Source of the DNA: a bacterium
GTDB taxonomy: Bacteria; Chloroflexota; Dormibacteria; Aeolococcales; Bog-877
DNA length: 47,666 nt
Assembly (NCBI GenBank): GCA_021791415.1
Contig: JAJYWQ010000063.1
Span: forward strand, 1-47,666
Reading direction: 5' to 3'
The position numbers and the translations under genes are program-made. Positions 1-6,847 of this stretch are shown one piece after another (the stretch's first letter is position 1; every line of letters starts with the position of its first letter). The notes under the pieces are model-generated. The model was not told the DNA's origin. It saw nothing but the letters and a program-made list of their open reading frames with translations, and made no database searches.

Positions 1-1
1 G

Positions 2-394
2 GCGGAGATGTACGTGCGCTGCGTGGAGTGGAACGGGGTCGGCCTGGCCGCCCCGCAGGTGGGGCTCAGCCTGCAGCTGGCAGTGGTCGTCTACGAAGGG
101 CGGCGGTTCGCCATCTGCAACCCGGAGCGAATCTCTGCCCAGGGGGAGGTGGACGCCCGTGAGGGCTGCCTCTCCCTCCCCGGGAGGGTGGGAGTGGTAC
201 GCCGCTTCGAGTCCACCACCGTCCGCTACCGCAACCCCCAGGGGCGCGGGGTGGTGCGCAGCTTCGAAGGTTGGCTCGCCCGCATCGTGCAGCACGAGTC
301 GGACCACCTGGTGGGGGTGCTGTGCCCCGAGCGCCTGGCTCCGGGCGAGGCGTTTCACGAGATCGAAGATGAGGACGAGGAGCTGGAGGGCTGA
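2..394 (+). CDS. def: Peptide deformylase, 5' end outside window
   Basis: Removes the N-terminal formyl group from nascent proteins; cytoplasmic metalloenzyme. All three family motifs are visible: GVGLAAPQVG (motif 1), EGCLSLPG with the metal-binding Cys (motif 2) and QHESDHLVG, the HExDH motif with two His ligands and the catalytic Glu (motif 3). Motif 1 lies only about 10 residues after the first in-frame ATG (position 8), whereas whole deformylases have 35-45 residues before it. The true start therefore lies upstream of the window, and the frame is open from base 2. The acidic C-terminal tail (EIEDEDEELEG) is ordinary. The gene converges on the YceI gene across a strong hairpin. Confidence 0.93.
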   Translation, partial: AEMYVRCVEWNGVGLAAPQVGLSLQLAVVVYEGRRFAICNPERISAQGEVDAREGCLSLPGRVGVVRRFESTTVRYRNPQGRGVVRSFEGWLARIVQHESDHLVGVLCPERLAPGEAFHEIEDEDEELEG

Positions 395-406
395 CCCCCG
401 CGATGG

Positions 407-435
407 TCCGGCGGCCCGACCAGCGGGCCGCCGGA
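407..435. terminator. Bidirectional hairpin terminator between def and yceI
   Basis: A perfect 11-bp stem, TCCGGCGGCCC (407-417) and GGGCCGCCGGA (425-435), with a 7-nt loop lies between the two convergent stop codons (394 and 448). No U-run is obvious on either side. It is placed to serve both genes. Confidence 0.6.
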
Positions 436-447
436 GTGCACCGGCAC

Positions 448-987
448 TCAGGCCGCGGCGGCCTGGTCCACCAGGTTGGCCTCGGCGTCCACCGAGATCT
501 TCACCTCGTCGCCCACCAGCATCCCACCGGTCTCCAGGGCGACGTTCCAGGTGAGCCCGAAGTCCTTGCGGCTGATGGTGGTGGTGGCCTCGAAGCCGGC
601 CGCCTTGACGCCGTAGGGGCTGACCTGGGTCCCCAGGTAGGTGACGTCCAGCGTGATCGGCCGGGTCACGTCCTTGATCGTCAGGTCACCAGTGACCCGG
701 TAGCGGTCCCCGCCCACGTGCTCCACCCTGGTGCTCTGGAAGACCATCTCCGGGAACTTCTCCGCCTCGAAAAAGTCGGCGGAGGTCAGGTGGGCGTTGC
801 GCTGGGGGTCACGGGTGTCGACGCTGGCCACCTTGACCACCGCCCGCACCGAGCTCTTGGTCAGGTCCTCGGGATCGAGTTCCAAATCGGCGCTGAACTC
901 CCTGAAGTTTCCCTTCACCGTGCTCACCATCATGTGGCGCACCGAGAACTCGATCGCCGAGTGAGCCATGTCCAACTTCCAAGTCAT
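448..987 (-). CDS. YceI family protein (lipocalin-like isoprenoid-binding fold)
   Basis: 179-aa YceI-family protein. The family forms a beta-barrel that binds polyisoprenoid or amphiphilic ligands and is often stress-induced. Seen here: WKLDMAHSAIEFSVRHMM at the N-terminus, then VKGNFREFSADLELD, SADFFEAEKFPEMVF and a C-terminal KISVDAEANL strand, the usual order. There is no signal peptide, so this is a cytoplasmic form. The ATG at 987 is chosen because GGAGG precedes it by about 7 nt; the frame is open upstream to 1131 but has no support there. It is divergent from a MarR-type regulator, and an inverted repeat sits between them, so control by that regulator is likely. Confidence 0.9.
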   Translation of the reverse strand: MTWKLDMAHSAIEFSVRHMMVSTVKGNFREFSADLELDPEDLTKSSVRAVVKVASVDTRDPQRNAHLTSADFFEAEKFPEMVFQSTRVEHVGGDRYRVTGDLTIKDVTRPITLDVTYLGTQVSPYGVKAAGFEATTTISRKDFGLTWNVALETGGMLVGDEVKISVDAEANLVDQAAAA

Positions 988-1018
988 GCACAATCCTCCA
1001 ATGTCGCGTCCGCCGCGG

Positions 1019-1042
1019 TCATAATTGCAGGTACAATCATAA
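1019..1042. promoter_or_regulatory. Candidate MarR operator between yceI and marR
   Basis: In the 72-bp divergent gap the segment ATAATTGCAGGTACAATCAT (1021-1040) forms an imperfect inverted repeat: ATAATTG and CAATCAT match at 6 of 7 positions when one arm is reversed. TCATAA occurs directly repeated at both edges (1019-1024 and 1037-1042). AT-rich palindromes of this size are typical MarR-family sites. The site lies close to both starts. Confidence 0.5.
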
Positions 1043-1059
1043 CCCAGAGGTAGTTGTCT

Positions 1060-1569
1060 GTGCAAGCAACCACGGATATGGCGATCGACCCGGCGGCCCT
1101 GGCCGCTTGGAAGTCCTTCCTGCGCGCCCACGCGGTCCTGATCCGGGCGCTGGAGCGGGAGCTCCTGGCTGTTCGCGGCCTGCCGCTGGCCGAGTACGAC
1201 GTGCTGGTGCAGCTGGCCGAGGCGCCGGAGGGCAGGCTGAGGATGGCTCAGCTGGCCGACCGGGTGCTGCTGAGCCGCAGCGGCCTGACCCGCCTCGTGG
1301 AGCGGATGGAGGCCTCAGGGCTGGTGCGCCGTGAGGTGTGTCCCAGCGACGCCAGGGGCTCCTTCGCCGCCCTCACCGAGGAGGGACGGCGGCGGCTGGT
1401 CAGCAGTGCGGAGATCCACATGCGCTCTCTTCGGGACCATTTCGCCGGACCGCTGGACTCCGGCCAGATGGGCCAGCTCCGGGAGGCCTGTGATCGGCTC
1501 CTGGAGTGGAGCCCGGAGGAGCCGGTCCGCTGCCCATCGGCCGATCAGCCAGTCGCCGAGGAGGTTTGA
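1060..1569 (+). CDS. MarR family transcriptional regulator
   Basis: About 169-aa winged-helix regulator. The MarR core is clear: LPLAEYDVLVQLAEAPEGRLRMAQLADRVLLSRSGLTRLVERMEASGLVRR, followed by the wing (CPSDARGSFAALTEEGRRRL) and a C-terminal dimerisation helix. The GTG at 1060 is preferred: AGAGG lies about 9 nt upstream. TTG at 1054 would be too close to that site, and ATG at 1078 is also in frame. The next gene begins 2 nt after its stop, so the two are probably one transcript. It probably represses the divergent yceI gene and itself through the operator at 1019-1042. Its ligand is not visible. Confidence 0.88.
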   Translation: MQATTDMAIDPAALAAWKSFLRAHAVLIRALERELLAVRGLPLAEYDVLVQLAEAPEGRLRMAQLADRVLLSRSGLTRLVERMEASGLVRREVCPSDARGSFAALTEEGRRRLVSSAEIHMRSLRDHFAGPLDSGQMGQLREACDRLLEWSPEEPVRCPSADQPVAEEV

Positions 1570-1571
1570 GC

Positions 1572-2273
1572 ATGCCGGAGCCGGAATCGGAGGGCTGCCC
1601 GTATCCGGGGTCCACACAGGGTGCCGAGGGATGCCCGGTGCCGCACGGGGACGGGGCTCCCGGATGGGACCTGGACGCCCACCTGGAGGCGGTTCGGCGG
1701 GCCCGGCAGGCCGCCCCCGCGAGCCACATGGACCCGGAGCGGGCCGAGAAGATGGCGGTCGAGGCCGCTGAGCAGCGAGCCCGCCAACGCGGGCTGGACG
1801 AGATCGGCTCCAAGTTCGTGGACAGCCTGGGGAAGAAGCTGGGTTATGGCCACCCCCTGAGCGACCGCACCGGCCTGCCCCAGTTCACCTGGACCGAGGC
1901 GGCCGAGCGGCGGCTGGAGGAGGTCCCCGCCTTCTGCCGGGAGCTGACCCGCTGGCGCGTGGAGTGGACGGCGCTCAAGAAGGGGCTAGGGACCACCATC
2001 ACCCCGGAGATCATGGAGATCAAGTACCAAATGTGGGGTGAGGTCTCCCACCGAATCCAGGCGCGCCACGCGGAGCAGCTGCCCTGGACCGATTCCGCCA
2101 TGGCGCGCTTCGCCAGGGTGCCGGACTTCGTGAAGGGGCAGGTCCTGGAGGCGGTCGAGGGCAACGCCCGCCAGATGGGGGCCGCCCAGGTGGACGACGA
2201 AGTTGTCGACCGGGTCATCCGCCGCTGGTCTGAGACCGGCGACTTCCATGAGGGGCTCTACGGGTTCCGCTGA
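1572..2273 (+). CDS. PCP_red (proto-chlorophyllide reductase 57 kDa-type) domain protein
   Basis: 233 aa. The C-terminal third (LPWTDSAMARFARVPDFVKG onward) matches the small helical PCP_red domain known from the ends of BchB/ChlB and from many stand-alone proteins. A second, more divergent copy precedes it (FTWTEAAERRLEEVPAFCRE onward), and a possible remnant of a third lies at AEKMAVEAAEQRARQRGLDEI. The N-terminus has two GCP(Y/V)P motifs with Cys. The start is well supported: GAGGAGG sits 8 nt before the ATG, and the gene follows marR by 2 nt. No chlorophyll-synthesis gene is nearby, so a role in pigment synthesis is not suggested. The function of stand-alone PCP_red proteins is unknown to me. 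Confidence 0.75.
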   Translation: MPEPESEGCPYPGSTQGAEGCPVPHGDGAPGWDLDAHLEAVRRARQAAPASHMDPERAEKMAVEAAEQRARQRGLDEIGSKFVDSLGKKLGYGHPLSDRTGLPQFTWTEAAERRLEEVPAFCRELTRWRVEWTALKKGLGTTITPEIMEIKYQMWGEVSHRIQARHAEQLPWTDSAMARFARVPDFVKGQVLEAVEGNARQMGAAQVDDEVVDRVIRRWSETGDFHEGLYGFR

Positions 2274-2283
2274 GCGCTCCCTC

Positions 2284-2313
2284 TCCGGGTCAGGCCCCGG
2301 AATCGAGGCCTGA
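2284..2313. terminator. Overlapping hairpins at the PCP_red/DUF2089 convergence
   Basis: TCAGGCC (2290-2296) pairs with GGCCTGA (2307-2313), and TCCGGG (2284-2289) can alternatively pair with CCCGGA (2296-2301). The structures lie between the stop at 2273 and the end of the DUF2089 gene at 2290, partly inside the latter. They could terminate both convergent transcripts. Confidence 0.4.
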
Positions 2314-2685
2314 CCGCGCCTCCTCGACCGAGACCTCGCCACGGGCCAGGGCGCGCAGGAGCTCCAGCGGGCCCTCGGGTGGGGACTGCGCCCCCGGTTC
2401 CAGCCCCAGCTGGACCAGGACCGCGTCGAGACGGGAGCGGGCCGCCTGGTAGCTGACCCCCAACCCCCGCTCCAGGGCCTTCATGTTTCCTCGGGACGCG
2501 AGGAAGAGCTTGAGAAGCTCTCGTTCCTCCCCTCGGAGTGAGCAGAACTCGCAGCTCGGGAAGTCGCCGCTGAGCTCGGTTCCACAGGCGCGGCAGCTGA
2601 GCCGGGTCAGCCGCAGCTCCTCGCCGCAGACCGGGCAGCGGTGGGGCGGGTGCAGGTCCGGATCGCTCAACCCAGCTCCAGCCAT
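2290..2685 (-). CDS. DUF2089 family zinc-ribbon/HTH protein
   Basis: 131 aa. A zinc ribbon (CPVCGEELRLTRLSCRACG, plus CEFC) is followed by an HTH-like segment (LLKLFLASRGNMKALERGLG, then SYQAARSRLDAVL) and a tail, which is the DUF2089 layout. Such proteins are presumed DNA-binding regulators. The ATG at 2685 is chosen because the conserved region starts soon after and because it overlaps the end of the upstream gene by 19 nt, which implies translational coupling. The tail resembles the SHOCT-like motif of the neighbour (RGEVSVEEARSGLD against AGGLSPEEAAAKLAE), so the pair may share an interaction module. Confidence 0.8.
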   Translation of the reverse strand: MAGAGLSDPDLHPPHRCPVCGEELRLTRLSCRACGTELSGDFPSCEFCSLRGEERELLKLFLASRGNMKALERGLGVSYQAARSRLDAVLVQLGLEPGAQSPPEGPLELLRALARGEVSVEEARSGLDSGA

Positions 2686-3440
2686 ACGGCGCCGGTTGTG
2701 GCCTCGAGCTGGAGCTCCCCCGCGCCCTCCCCAACTGTCACATGACGGACGTCCCCGCCCATGGTCCAACCGGCGGAAAGTCCTGGGTCATCGCCGGGCA
2801 GGGTGATCTTGCCCAGGGTGCTGCGCGCCTCCACCTTCACGCTGGAGCCCGGCTTCAGCACCACCTTGACGGTGCCGGCGTCACAGCGGATTCGAGAGGT
2901 CCCGGCGGCGAACACGCCCTCCACCGAGACGGTGCCCCAGGTGACCTTGAGGTCCAGCGGCTGGGTGACCCCGGTGAGCTTGGCGCTCCCGGCCTGGATG
3001 TCGGCGCGGATGGGGGCCATGATGCCCTGCACGGTGAGCAGGCCGGCGGCCATCTCGACCTCCAGGGGAAGGTTGGGATTCATCCGCACCACGATCGGCC
3101 GCAGAGGCATCTCATGGGCTCCGGAGGGGGCCCTCTCCGGCCAGTGGAACGAGAACCACCCGGAAGTGGAAGAGAGAGGCATCCCCCGGATGACAAGCGC
3201 ATCGCCCTCCCTGGCCGCCTGATGGGGGCCGGTCACCACGGCATCGCGGACCTCCGGGTCGCCCACAACCCTCGTGGGGTGCACCAGCCCGGTCACGCGC
3301 ACCCTGGACACCGGGGCCTCAGCCACCGCCACGGCGCCTCCGCGGCGGATCTCGGCCAGCTTCGCCGCCGCCTCCTCCGGTGACAGCCCGCCGGCCGCCA
3401 CCTGCCGAAGGATCTCCTCGATCTGCTCTTCGTCTTTCAT
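2667..3440 (-). CDS. SHOCT-like/DUF4097-type beta protein
   Basis: 257 aa. The N-terminal 35 residues (EEILRQVAAGGLSPEEAAAK) form the short helical motif often seen at the start of such proteins. The rest is a series of short beta strands rich in V, T and G (VRADIQAGSAKLTG, SVEGVFAAGTSRIRCDAGTV, SVKVEARSTLGKITL) like putative-adhesin DUF4097 proteins. There is no signal peptide or membrane segment. The ATG at 3440 has no Shine-Dalgarno but fits a leaderless promoter: TTGACA, 17 bp, AAAAAT, 6 nt, ATG. It is translationally coupled to the DUF2089 gene. Function unknown; a stress or envelope-sensing role for the pair is only a guess. Confidence 0.7.
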   Translation of the reverse strand: MKDEEQIEEILRQVAAGGLSPEEAAAKLAEIRRGGAVAVAEAPVSRVRVTGLVHPTRVVGDPEVRDAVVTGPHQAAREGDALVIRGMPLSSTSGWFSFHWPERAPSGAHEMPLRPIVVRMNPNLPLEVEMAAGLLTVQGIMAPIRADIQAGSAKLTGVTQPLDLKVTWGTVSVEGVFAAGTSRIRCDAGTVKVVLKPGSSVKVEARSTLGKITLPGDDPGLSAGWTMGGDVRHVTVGEGAGELQLEATTGAVWLELG

Positions 3441-3446
3441 GTGGTC

Positions 3447-3475
3447 ATTTTTGCCCGAGGATCCAGATTTGTCAA
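3447..3475 (-). promoter_or_regulatory. Leaderless promoter of the SHOCT/DUF2089 operon
   Basis: On the minus strand TTGACA (3475-3470, a perfect -35) is followed by a 17-nt spacer and AAAAAT (3452-3447). The start ATG begins 6 nt further on, so transcription would begin at or next to its A. Confidence 0.65.
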
Positions 3476-3492
3476 CTCGCAACGAGAGATTT

Positions 3493-3512
3493 GAAATGTG
3501 CCGGCACATTTC
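3493..3512. promoter_or_regulatory. Perfect 20-bp palindromic operator
   Basis: The sequence GAAATGTGCCGGCACATTTC is a perfect inverted repeat. Its centre lies about 62 bp upstream of the predicted transcription start at 3440, the classic place for a class I activator. The TGTG...CACA half sites recall CRP/FNR-family sites, but the spacing differs from the CRP consensus. The binding protein is unknown; it could be the DUF2089 product or a distant regulator. Confidence 0.65.
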
Positions 3513-3668
3513 TCCTCGGCTCTCCGCGGTCAGCTCCCGGCTGGGGCGCCGGCGGAGAGGCTCCCTGGGGCCGGCGGCGGAGCCAGGCGCTTCGCCCTTC
3601 GGGGTGCACCGTCACCGGCCACTGGAGGGCTGCGGAGGCCGGGCTCGGCCGCCCGGCCCGGCTGAGCG

Positions 3669-3674
3669 TAAGAT
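3669..3674 (+). promoter_or_regulatory. -10 element of the small membrane protein gene
   Basis: TAAGAT lies exactly 6 nt before the GTG start at 3681. No Shine-Dalgarno is present, which fits leaderless transcription. Confidence 0.5.
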
Positions 3675-3680
3675 CCGGGC

Positions 3681-3986
3681 GTGCTCCCCGCCACCAGCCC
3701 CCGGGGCGGCGCTGACCGCCCCATCCCCAAGCTGACCCGGACCGAGGTCGGGATGTGGGTGGTGTACGGGGTGGTGGGGGCCATGACCGTGGCGGTCCCG
3801 ATCATCAGCCACCATCTCGACCTCGCCGACGTCGGAGCCTGGATCCTGGTCCTGGGGGCGGCGGCGATGAGCTTTGGGTGGTACAGATCCGGCGCGCTTC
3901 GCCACCCCGAGTGGCTGGAGGAGGCGGAGTACGAGGAGTTCCTGAAGGAGATGCAGGACCCCTATCAGCCGCCGGAGCCGACGTGA
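3681..3986 (+). CDS. Small two-TM membrane protein, unknown
   Basis: 101 aa with two predicted membrane helices (VGMWVVYGVVGAMTVAVPII and VGAWILVLGAAAMSFGWY) and an acidic cytosolic tail (EWLEEAEYEEFLKEMQDPYQ). GTG at 3681 is preferred because of the -10 element 6 nt upstream; an ATG at 3753 would remove 24 residues, leaving the first helix largely intact. It precedes the FTR1 gene in the same direction, but a separate promoter-like sequence lies between them. I do not recognise a family. Confidence 0.55.
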   Translation: MLPATSPRGGADRPIPKLTRTEVGMWVVYGVVGAMTVAVPIISHHLDLADVGAWILVLGAAAMSFGWYRSGALRHPEWLEEAEYEEFLKEMQDPYQPPEPT

Positions 3987-4011
3987 GCCCGCCACTGTCG
4001 CATATTCCGAC

Positions 4012-4041
4012 TTGACAGCTACGATTTAACCTCCGTACCGT
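4012..4041 (+). promoter_or_regulatory. Candidate promoter of the FTR1 gene
   Basis: TTGACA at 4012-4017 is followed 18 bp later by the weak -10-like TACCGT (4036-4041). This gives a leader of about 45 nt carrying AGGAGG before the ATG at 4094. No Fur-like palindrome was recognised. Confidence 0.35.
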
Positions 4042-4093
4042 AGCCGGGGCGGCGAATGCCGCAGCGGCTCAGCAACAGGAGGTCCCGGGTTCC

Positions 4094-4963
4094 ATGCTGC
4101 CCACTTTCGTGATCTTCCTTCGGGAAGGGGTGGAGGCCAGCATGATCATCGCCATCCTGCTGGCCTACCTGGCCCGGAGCGGGCATCGGGAGCACTTCCG
4201 GGACGTCTACCTGGGAGTGGGGGCCGCCCTTGTGCTGGCCTTCGGTGGCGGTGCCGCAGCGTTTCTCTTGATCCACACCTACGAGGGGTCCCGGGTCCAG
4301 ACCATCTTCGAGACATGTACCTACCTGCTCGCCTGCGGCGTCCTCACCTACATGACCTTCTGGATGCACTCCCACGCCCGCACCCTGTCCCGTGAGCTCC
4401 GCGAGCGCACCGACAGGGCCATGGGGCGGGGGGCCCGGTTGAGCCTGGCCCTGGTCGCCTTTCAGGCGGTCGGCCGGGAGGGGCTGGAGACGGTGGTCTT
4501 CACCCTCGCCATCTTCTTCGCGGCGGCCGGCACCCAGGCCAATTTCGCCGCCTCGGTGCCGGCGGCGGCTCTGGGCGCGGGCCTGGGGCTGCTGGCCGCG
4601 CTGGCTGTCGCCTTCGCCATCTACCGGCTCGGCCACCGCCTGAACCTCGGGCGGTTCTTCCAGATCGTGGGATCCATGCTGATGCTCTTTGCCGCCGGCC
4701 TCTTGGCGGACGCCGTGGAGAATCTCCAGCAGCTGAACTGGCTGCCCTTCCTGGCCCATCCGCTCTGGAACACCTCGGCTCAGCTGAGCGAGCAGGGCGC
4801 GCTGGGAGACGTACTGCACACCTTCCTGGGCTACGCCGCCCAGCCCACTGCGCTGCAGGTCCTGGCCTACGCCGCATACGTCCTGGCCGCGGTGGGCGGC
4901 TTCATCTGGCTCGGCGGGCACCACCGCCCGCGGCCGGCGCAGCCTGCCACCAGCCCCAGCTGA
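4094..4963 (+). CDS. FTR1 family iron permease
   Basis: 289-aa polytopic inner-membrane protein of the FTR1/EfeU family, which moves iron into the cell. The two hallmark REGxE motifs are present: R10-E11-G12-V13-E14 in the first helix and R128-E129-G130-L131-E132 in the fourth. The seven-helix pattern is otherwise intact. The start is supported by AGGAGG about 12 nt upstream. No EfeO (M75/cupredoxin) or EfeB (DyP peroxidase) gene follows, unlike the usual efeUOB operon, so the source or form of the iron cannot be told from context. Confidence 0.9.
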   Translation: MLPTFVIFLREGVEASMIIAILLAYLARSGHREHFRDVYLGVGAALVLAFGGGAAAFLLIHTYEGSRVQTIFETCTYLLACGVLTYMTFWMHSHARTLSRELRERTDRAMGRGARLSLALVAFQAVGREGLETVVFTLAIFFAAAGTQANFAASVPAAALGAGLGLLAALAVAFAIYRLGHRLNLGRFFQIVGSMLMLFAAGLLADAVENLQQLNWLPFLAHPLWNTSAQLSEQGALGDVLHTFLGYAAQPTALQVLAYAAYVLAAVGGFIWLGGHHRPRPAQPATSPS

Positions 4964-4980
4964 CCCGGGACCAGCGCCCC

Positions 4981-5012
4981 GAGGCGGGCCGGGGAACCGG
5001 CTATCCCGCCTC
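4981..5012. terminator. Hairpin between FTR1 and kynureninase genes
   Basis: A perfect 8-bp stem, GAGGCGGG (4981-4988) and CCCGCCTC (5005-5012), encloses a smaller CCGG-ggaa-CCGG hairpin. The genes converge with stops at 4963 and 5001. It is a likely bidirectional terminator. Confidence 0.5.
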
Positions 5013-6275
5013 CCCTGAGGCGATTTGCGCCGCCGAGCGGGCCAGGGCGGCGACCGCCCGGGCCAGATCGGTGAACGAGGTGGTGGGAGCGGCGCAGCCC
5101 AGGCGCACGCGGTCCGGGGGGCGAAAGTCCAAGACCACCTCGCCCGAACTGTCCAGTCGCTGGCACAGCTCCCTGGCCCGGGGGTGGCGCAGCGTCACTT
5201 GGGATCCCCGCCGCCCGTCCTGGCGGGGGGTGGCGAGCCGGAACCCCAGGGGCTCCAGCCGGCGGTCCGCGAGCTCGATCAGGTGGGAGGTAAGGGCCAG
5301 GCTCTTGGACCGCACCCTGTCGATCCCCAACTCGGCCAGCAGCTCGACCCCCTCCTCGACTAGGGCCAGACCGAGGATCGGGGGGGTGCCCGACAGGAAG
5401 CTCCCGATGCCCTCCTGAGGGATGTAGCCCTCCTCCATCGCGAAGGGGTCACGCTTGCCCATCCACCCCCAGATCGGCTGCCGGAGCCTGCCCTGGAGGT
5501 GCCGGCTGACGTAGAGGAAGGCGGGTGACCCGGGGCCGGCGTTGACGTACTTGTAGGTGCAGCCGGCGGCGAGGTCAGCCCGGCTCTCGTCCAGGGTCAC
5601 CGGCACCGCTCCCACCGAGTGGCTCAGGTCCCAGAGGGTCAGCGCCCCGGCGTCTCGGACGACCGCCGAGATCCCCGCCATGTCGGCCAGCGCCCCGGAG
5701 CGGTAGTCGACGTGGGAGAGGAGGACGAGGGCGGTGTCCGCTCCCACCACGTTGCCGACCGCCTCCGGGGTGGGCCCCATGACCTCGTCGAAGTCCGCCA
5801 ACCGAAGCGTCAGCCCGCGGCTGGCGGCGAGCCCGGCCAACAGGTAGCGGTCGGTGGGAAAGTTGGCGCGGTCGGTGACCACCGCCCTCCTCCCGGGGAG
5901 GGAGTCAAGCGCCGCAGCCGCGAGCTTGTAGAGGTTGACCGAGGTGGAGTCGGCGATCACGACCTGTCCAGGTCCGGCGCCCAGGAGGACCTCGCCGAGC
6001 CGGTCTCCCACCCTGGCTGGCATGTCCATCCATCCGTTCCAGGAACGGACCAGGCCATCTCCCCACTCCTCCTCCGCCAGCTGGAGCAGGCGGCTCAGCG
6101 AGCGCTTGGGCAAGCGGCCCAGGGAGTTCCCATCCAGGTAGGGAGAATTCGCCGCACCGGCATGGAACAGCTCCCTGGCCCAGGCCAGGGGGTCCGCTCG
6201 ATCCAGGGCGGCCGCCTCGGCGAGGTCCTCGGCGAACAGCCCCGAATCCTCCCCCACCGGGGCTGCGGCGCTCAC
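5001..6275 (-). CDS. kynU: Kynureninase
   Basis: 424-aa PLP-dependent, fold-type I enzyme that cleaves kynurenine (or 3-hydroxykynurenine) to anthranilate (or 3-hydroxyanthranilate) and alanine. Recognised from SPYLDGNSLGRLPK at the N-terminus, DLSHSVGAVPV around the PLP-binding Asp, and the PLP-lysine motif GCTYKYVNAGPGSPAFLYV. GTPPILG and the C-terminal VRLGCAAPTTSF also fit. Length is normal. The GTG start overlaps the stop of the upstream nitrobindin-like gene (GTGA), so the two are co-translated. Tryptophan dioxygenase and kynurenine formamidase are not in the window. Confidence 0.9.
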   Translation of the reverse strand: MSAAAPVGEDSGLFAEDLAEAAALDRADPLAWARELFHAGAANSPYLDGNSLGRLPKRSLSRLLQLAEEEWGDGLVRSWNGWMDMPARVGDRLGEVLLGAGPGQVVIADSTSVNLYKLAAAALDSLPGRRAVVTDRANFPTDRYLLAGLAASRGLTLRLADFDEVMGPTPEAVGNVVGADTALVLLSHVDYRSGALADMAGISAVVRDAGALTLWDLSHSVGAVPVTLDESRADLAAGCTYKYVNAGPGSPAFLYVSRHLQGRLRQPIWGWMGKRDPFAMEEGYIPQEGIGSFLSGTPPILGLALVEEGVELLAELGIDRVRSKSLALTSHLIELADRRLEPLGFRLATPRQDGRRGSQVTLRHPRARELCQRLDSSGEVVLDFRPPDRVRLGCAAPTTSFTDLARAVAALARSAAQIASGEAG

Positions 6276-6760
6276 CCTTGGCGCCGCAGCCGGGAGAGGA
6301 CGTGGGGCGCCAGGCCGCCCTCCCCCACCGCGATCAGGATCTCGTGCACCAGCGTAGACCCCTCCATCTGCAGCCGCCGGCCGACCCGGTCCAGCCGCCG
6401 CGCCGCGGGCGTGACTCCGAGAGCTCCGGGTGAGAGCTCCAGCCGGTCGCCCTGCAGTAGGCCGACCTGGATCTCGGTGTATCCGGCCGGGATGGCCAGA
6501 ACCAGCTCCACTTCGCCGCCCTGGAGAAGCCGTAAGTAGCCCCTCTCGGAATGGCTCAGCTCACCGGTGCCCAGGACCTCGGTCCGCTGGTCCCAGGTCA
6601 GTACGGCCCGATCCGGCACGGCCTGAAGCACGAGCCGCTCGCGGTACCGGAATGGCGGGTCCGACCACCGGCCGGCCCCCTCGCCCTCCCAGGCACCCAG
6701 CCAGGAGCGAAACGGGGCCACAAGCGCCTCGACATCGGGGGTGGGCACGAGCTCGACCAT
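6272..6760 (-). CDS. Nitrobindin-like heme-binding beta-barrel protein (DUF1794/THAP4-like)
   Basis: 162 aa. The N-terminal LGAWEGEGAGRWSDPPFRYRE is the family's opening (LGTWxGxGxG....F.Y.E). Then come a run of strands and the end segment LQMEGSTLVHEILIAVGEG and LAPHVLSRLRR, whose last His is in the place of the heme ligand. Nitrobindins bind ferric heme and NO or peroxynitrite. The ATG at 6760 has no clear Shine-Dalgarno; the open frame further upstream is antisense to the MpaB gene and is rejected. It sits in a two-gene operon with kynU, with a 4-nt overlap, which raises the possibility of a role linked to tryptophan breakdown. Confidence 0.75.
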   Translation of the reverse strand: MVELVPTPDVEALVAPFRSWLGAWEGEGAGRWSDPPFRYRERLVLQAVPDRAVLTWDQRTEVLGTGELSHSERGYLRLLQGGEVELVLAIPAGYTEIQVGLLQGDRLELSPGALGVTPAARRLDRVGRRLQMEGSTLVHEILIAVGEGGLAPHVLSRLRRQG

Positions 6761-6847
6761 ACGGGGCGCGTGATCACCGGTCAAGCCCGGGCCGCTGGCC
6801 AAGTTCCCGGCCGCCGAGCGCGTCTCCGGTCCGGGTACCCTGATTTC

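Noticed and set aside
988-1131. Longer N-terminus for the YceI protein
   Set aside because: Residues are not protein-like and would cover the marR start and operator. ATG 987 has GGAGG.
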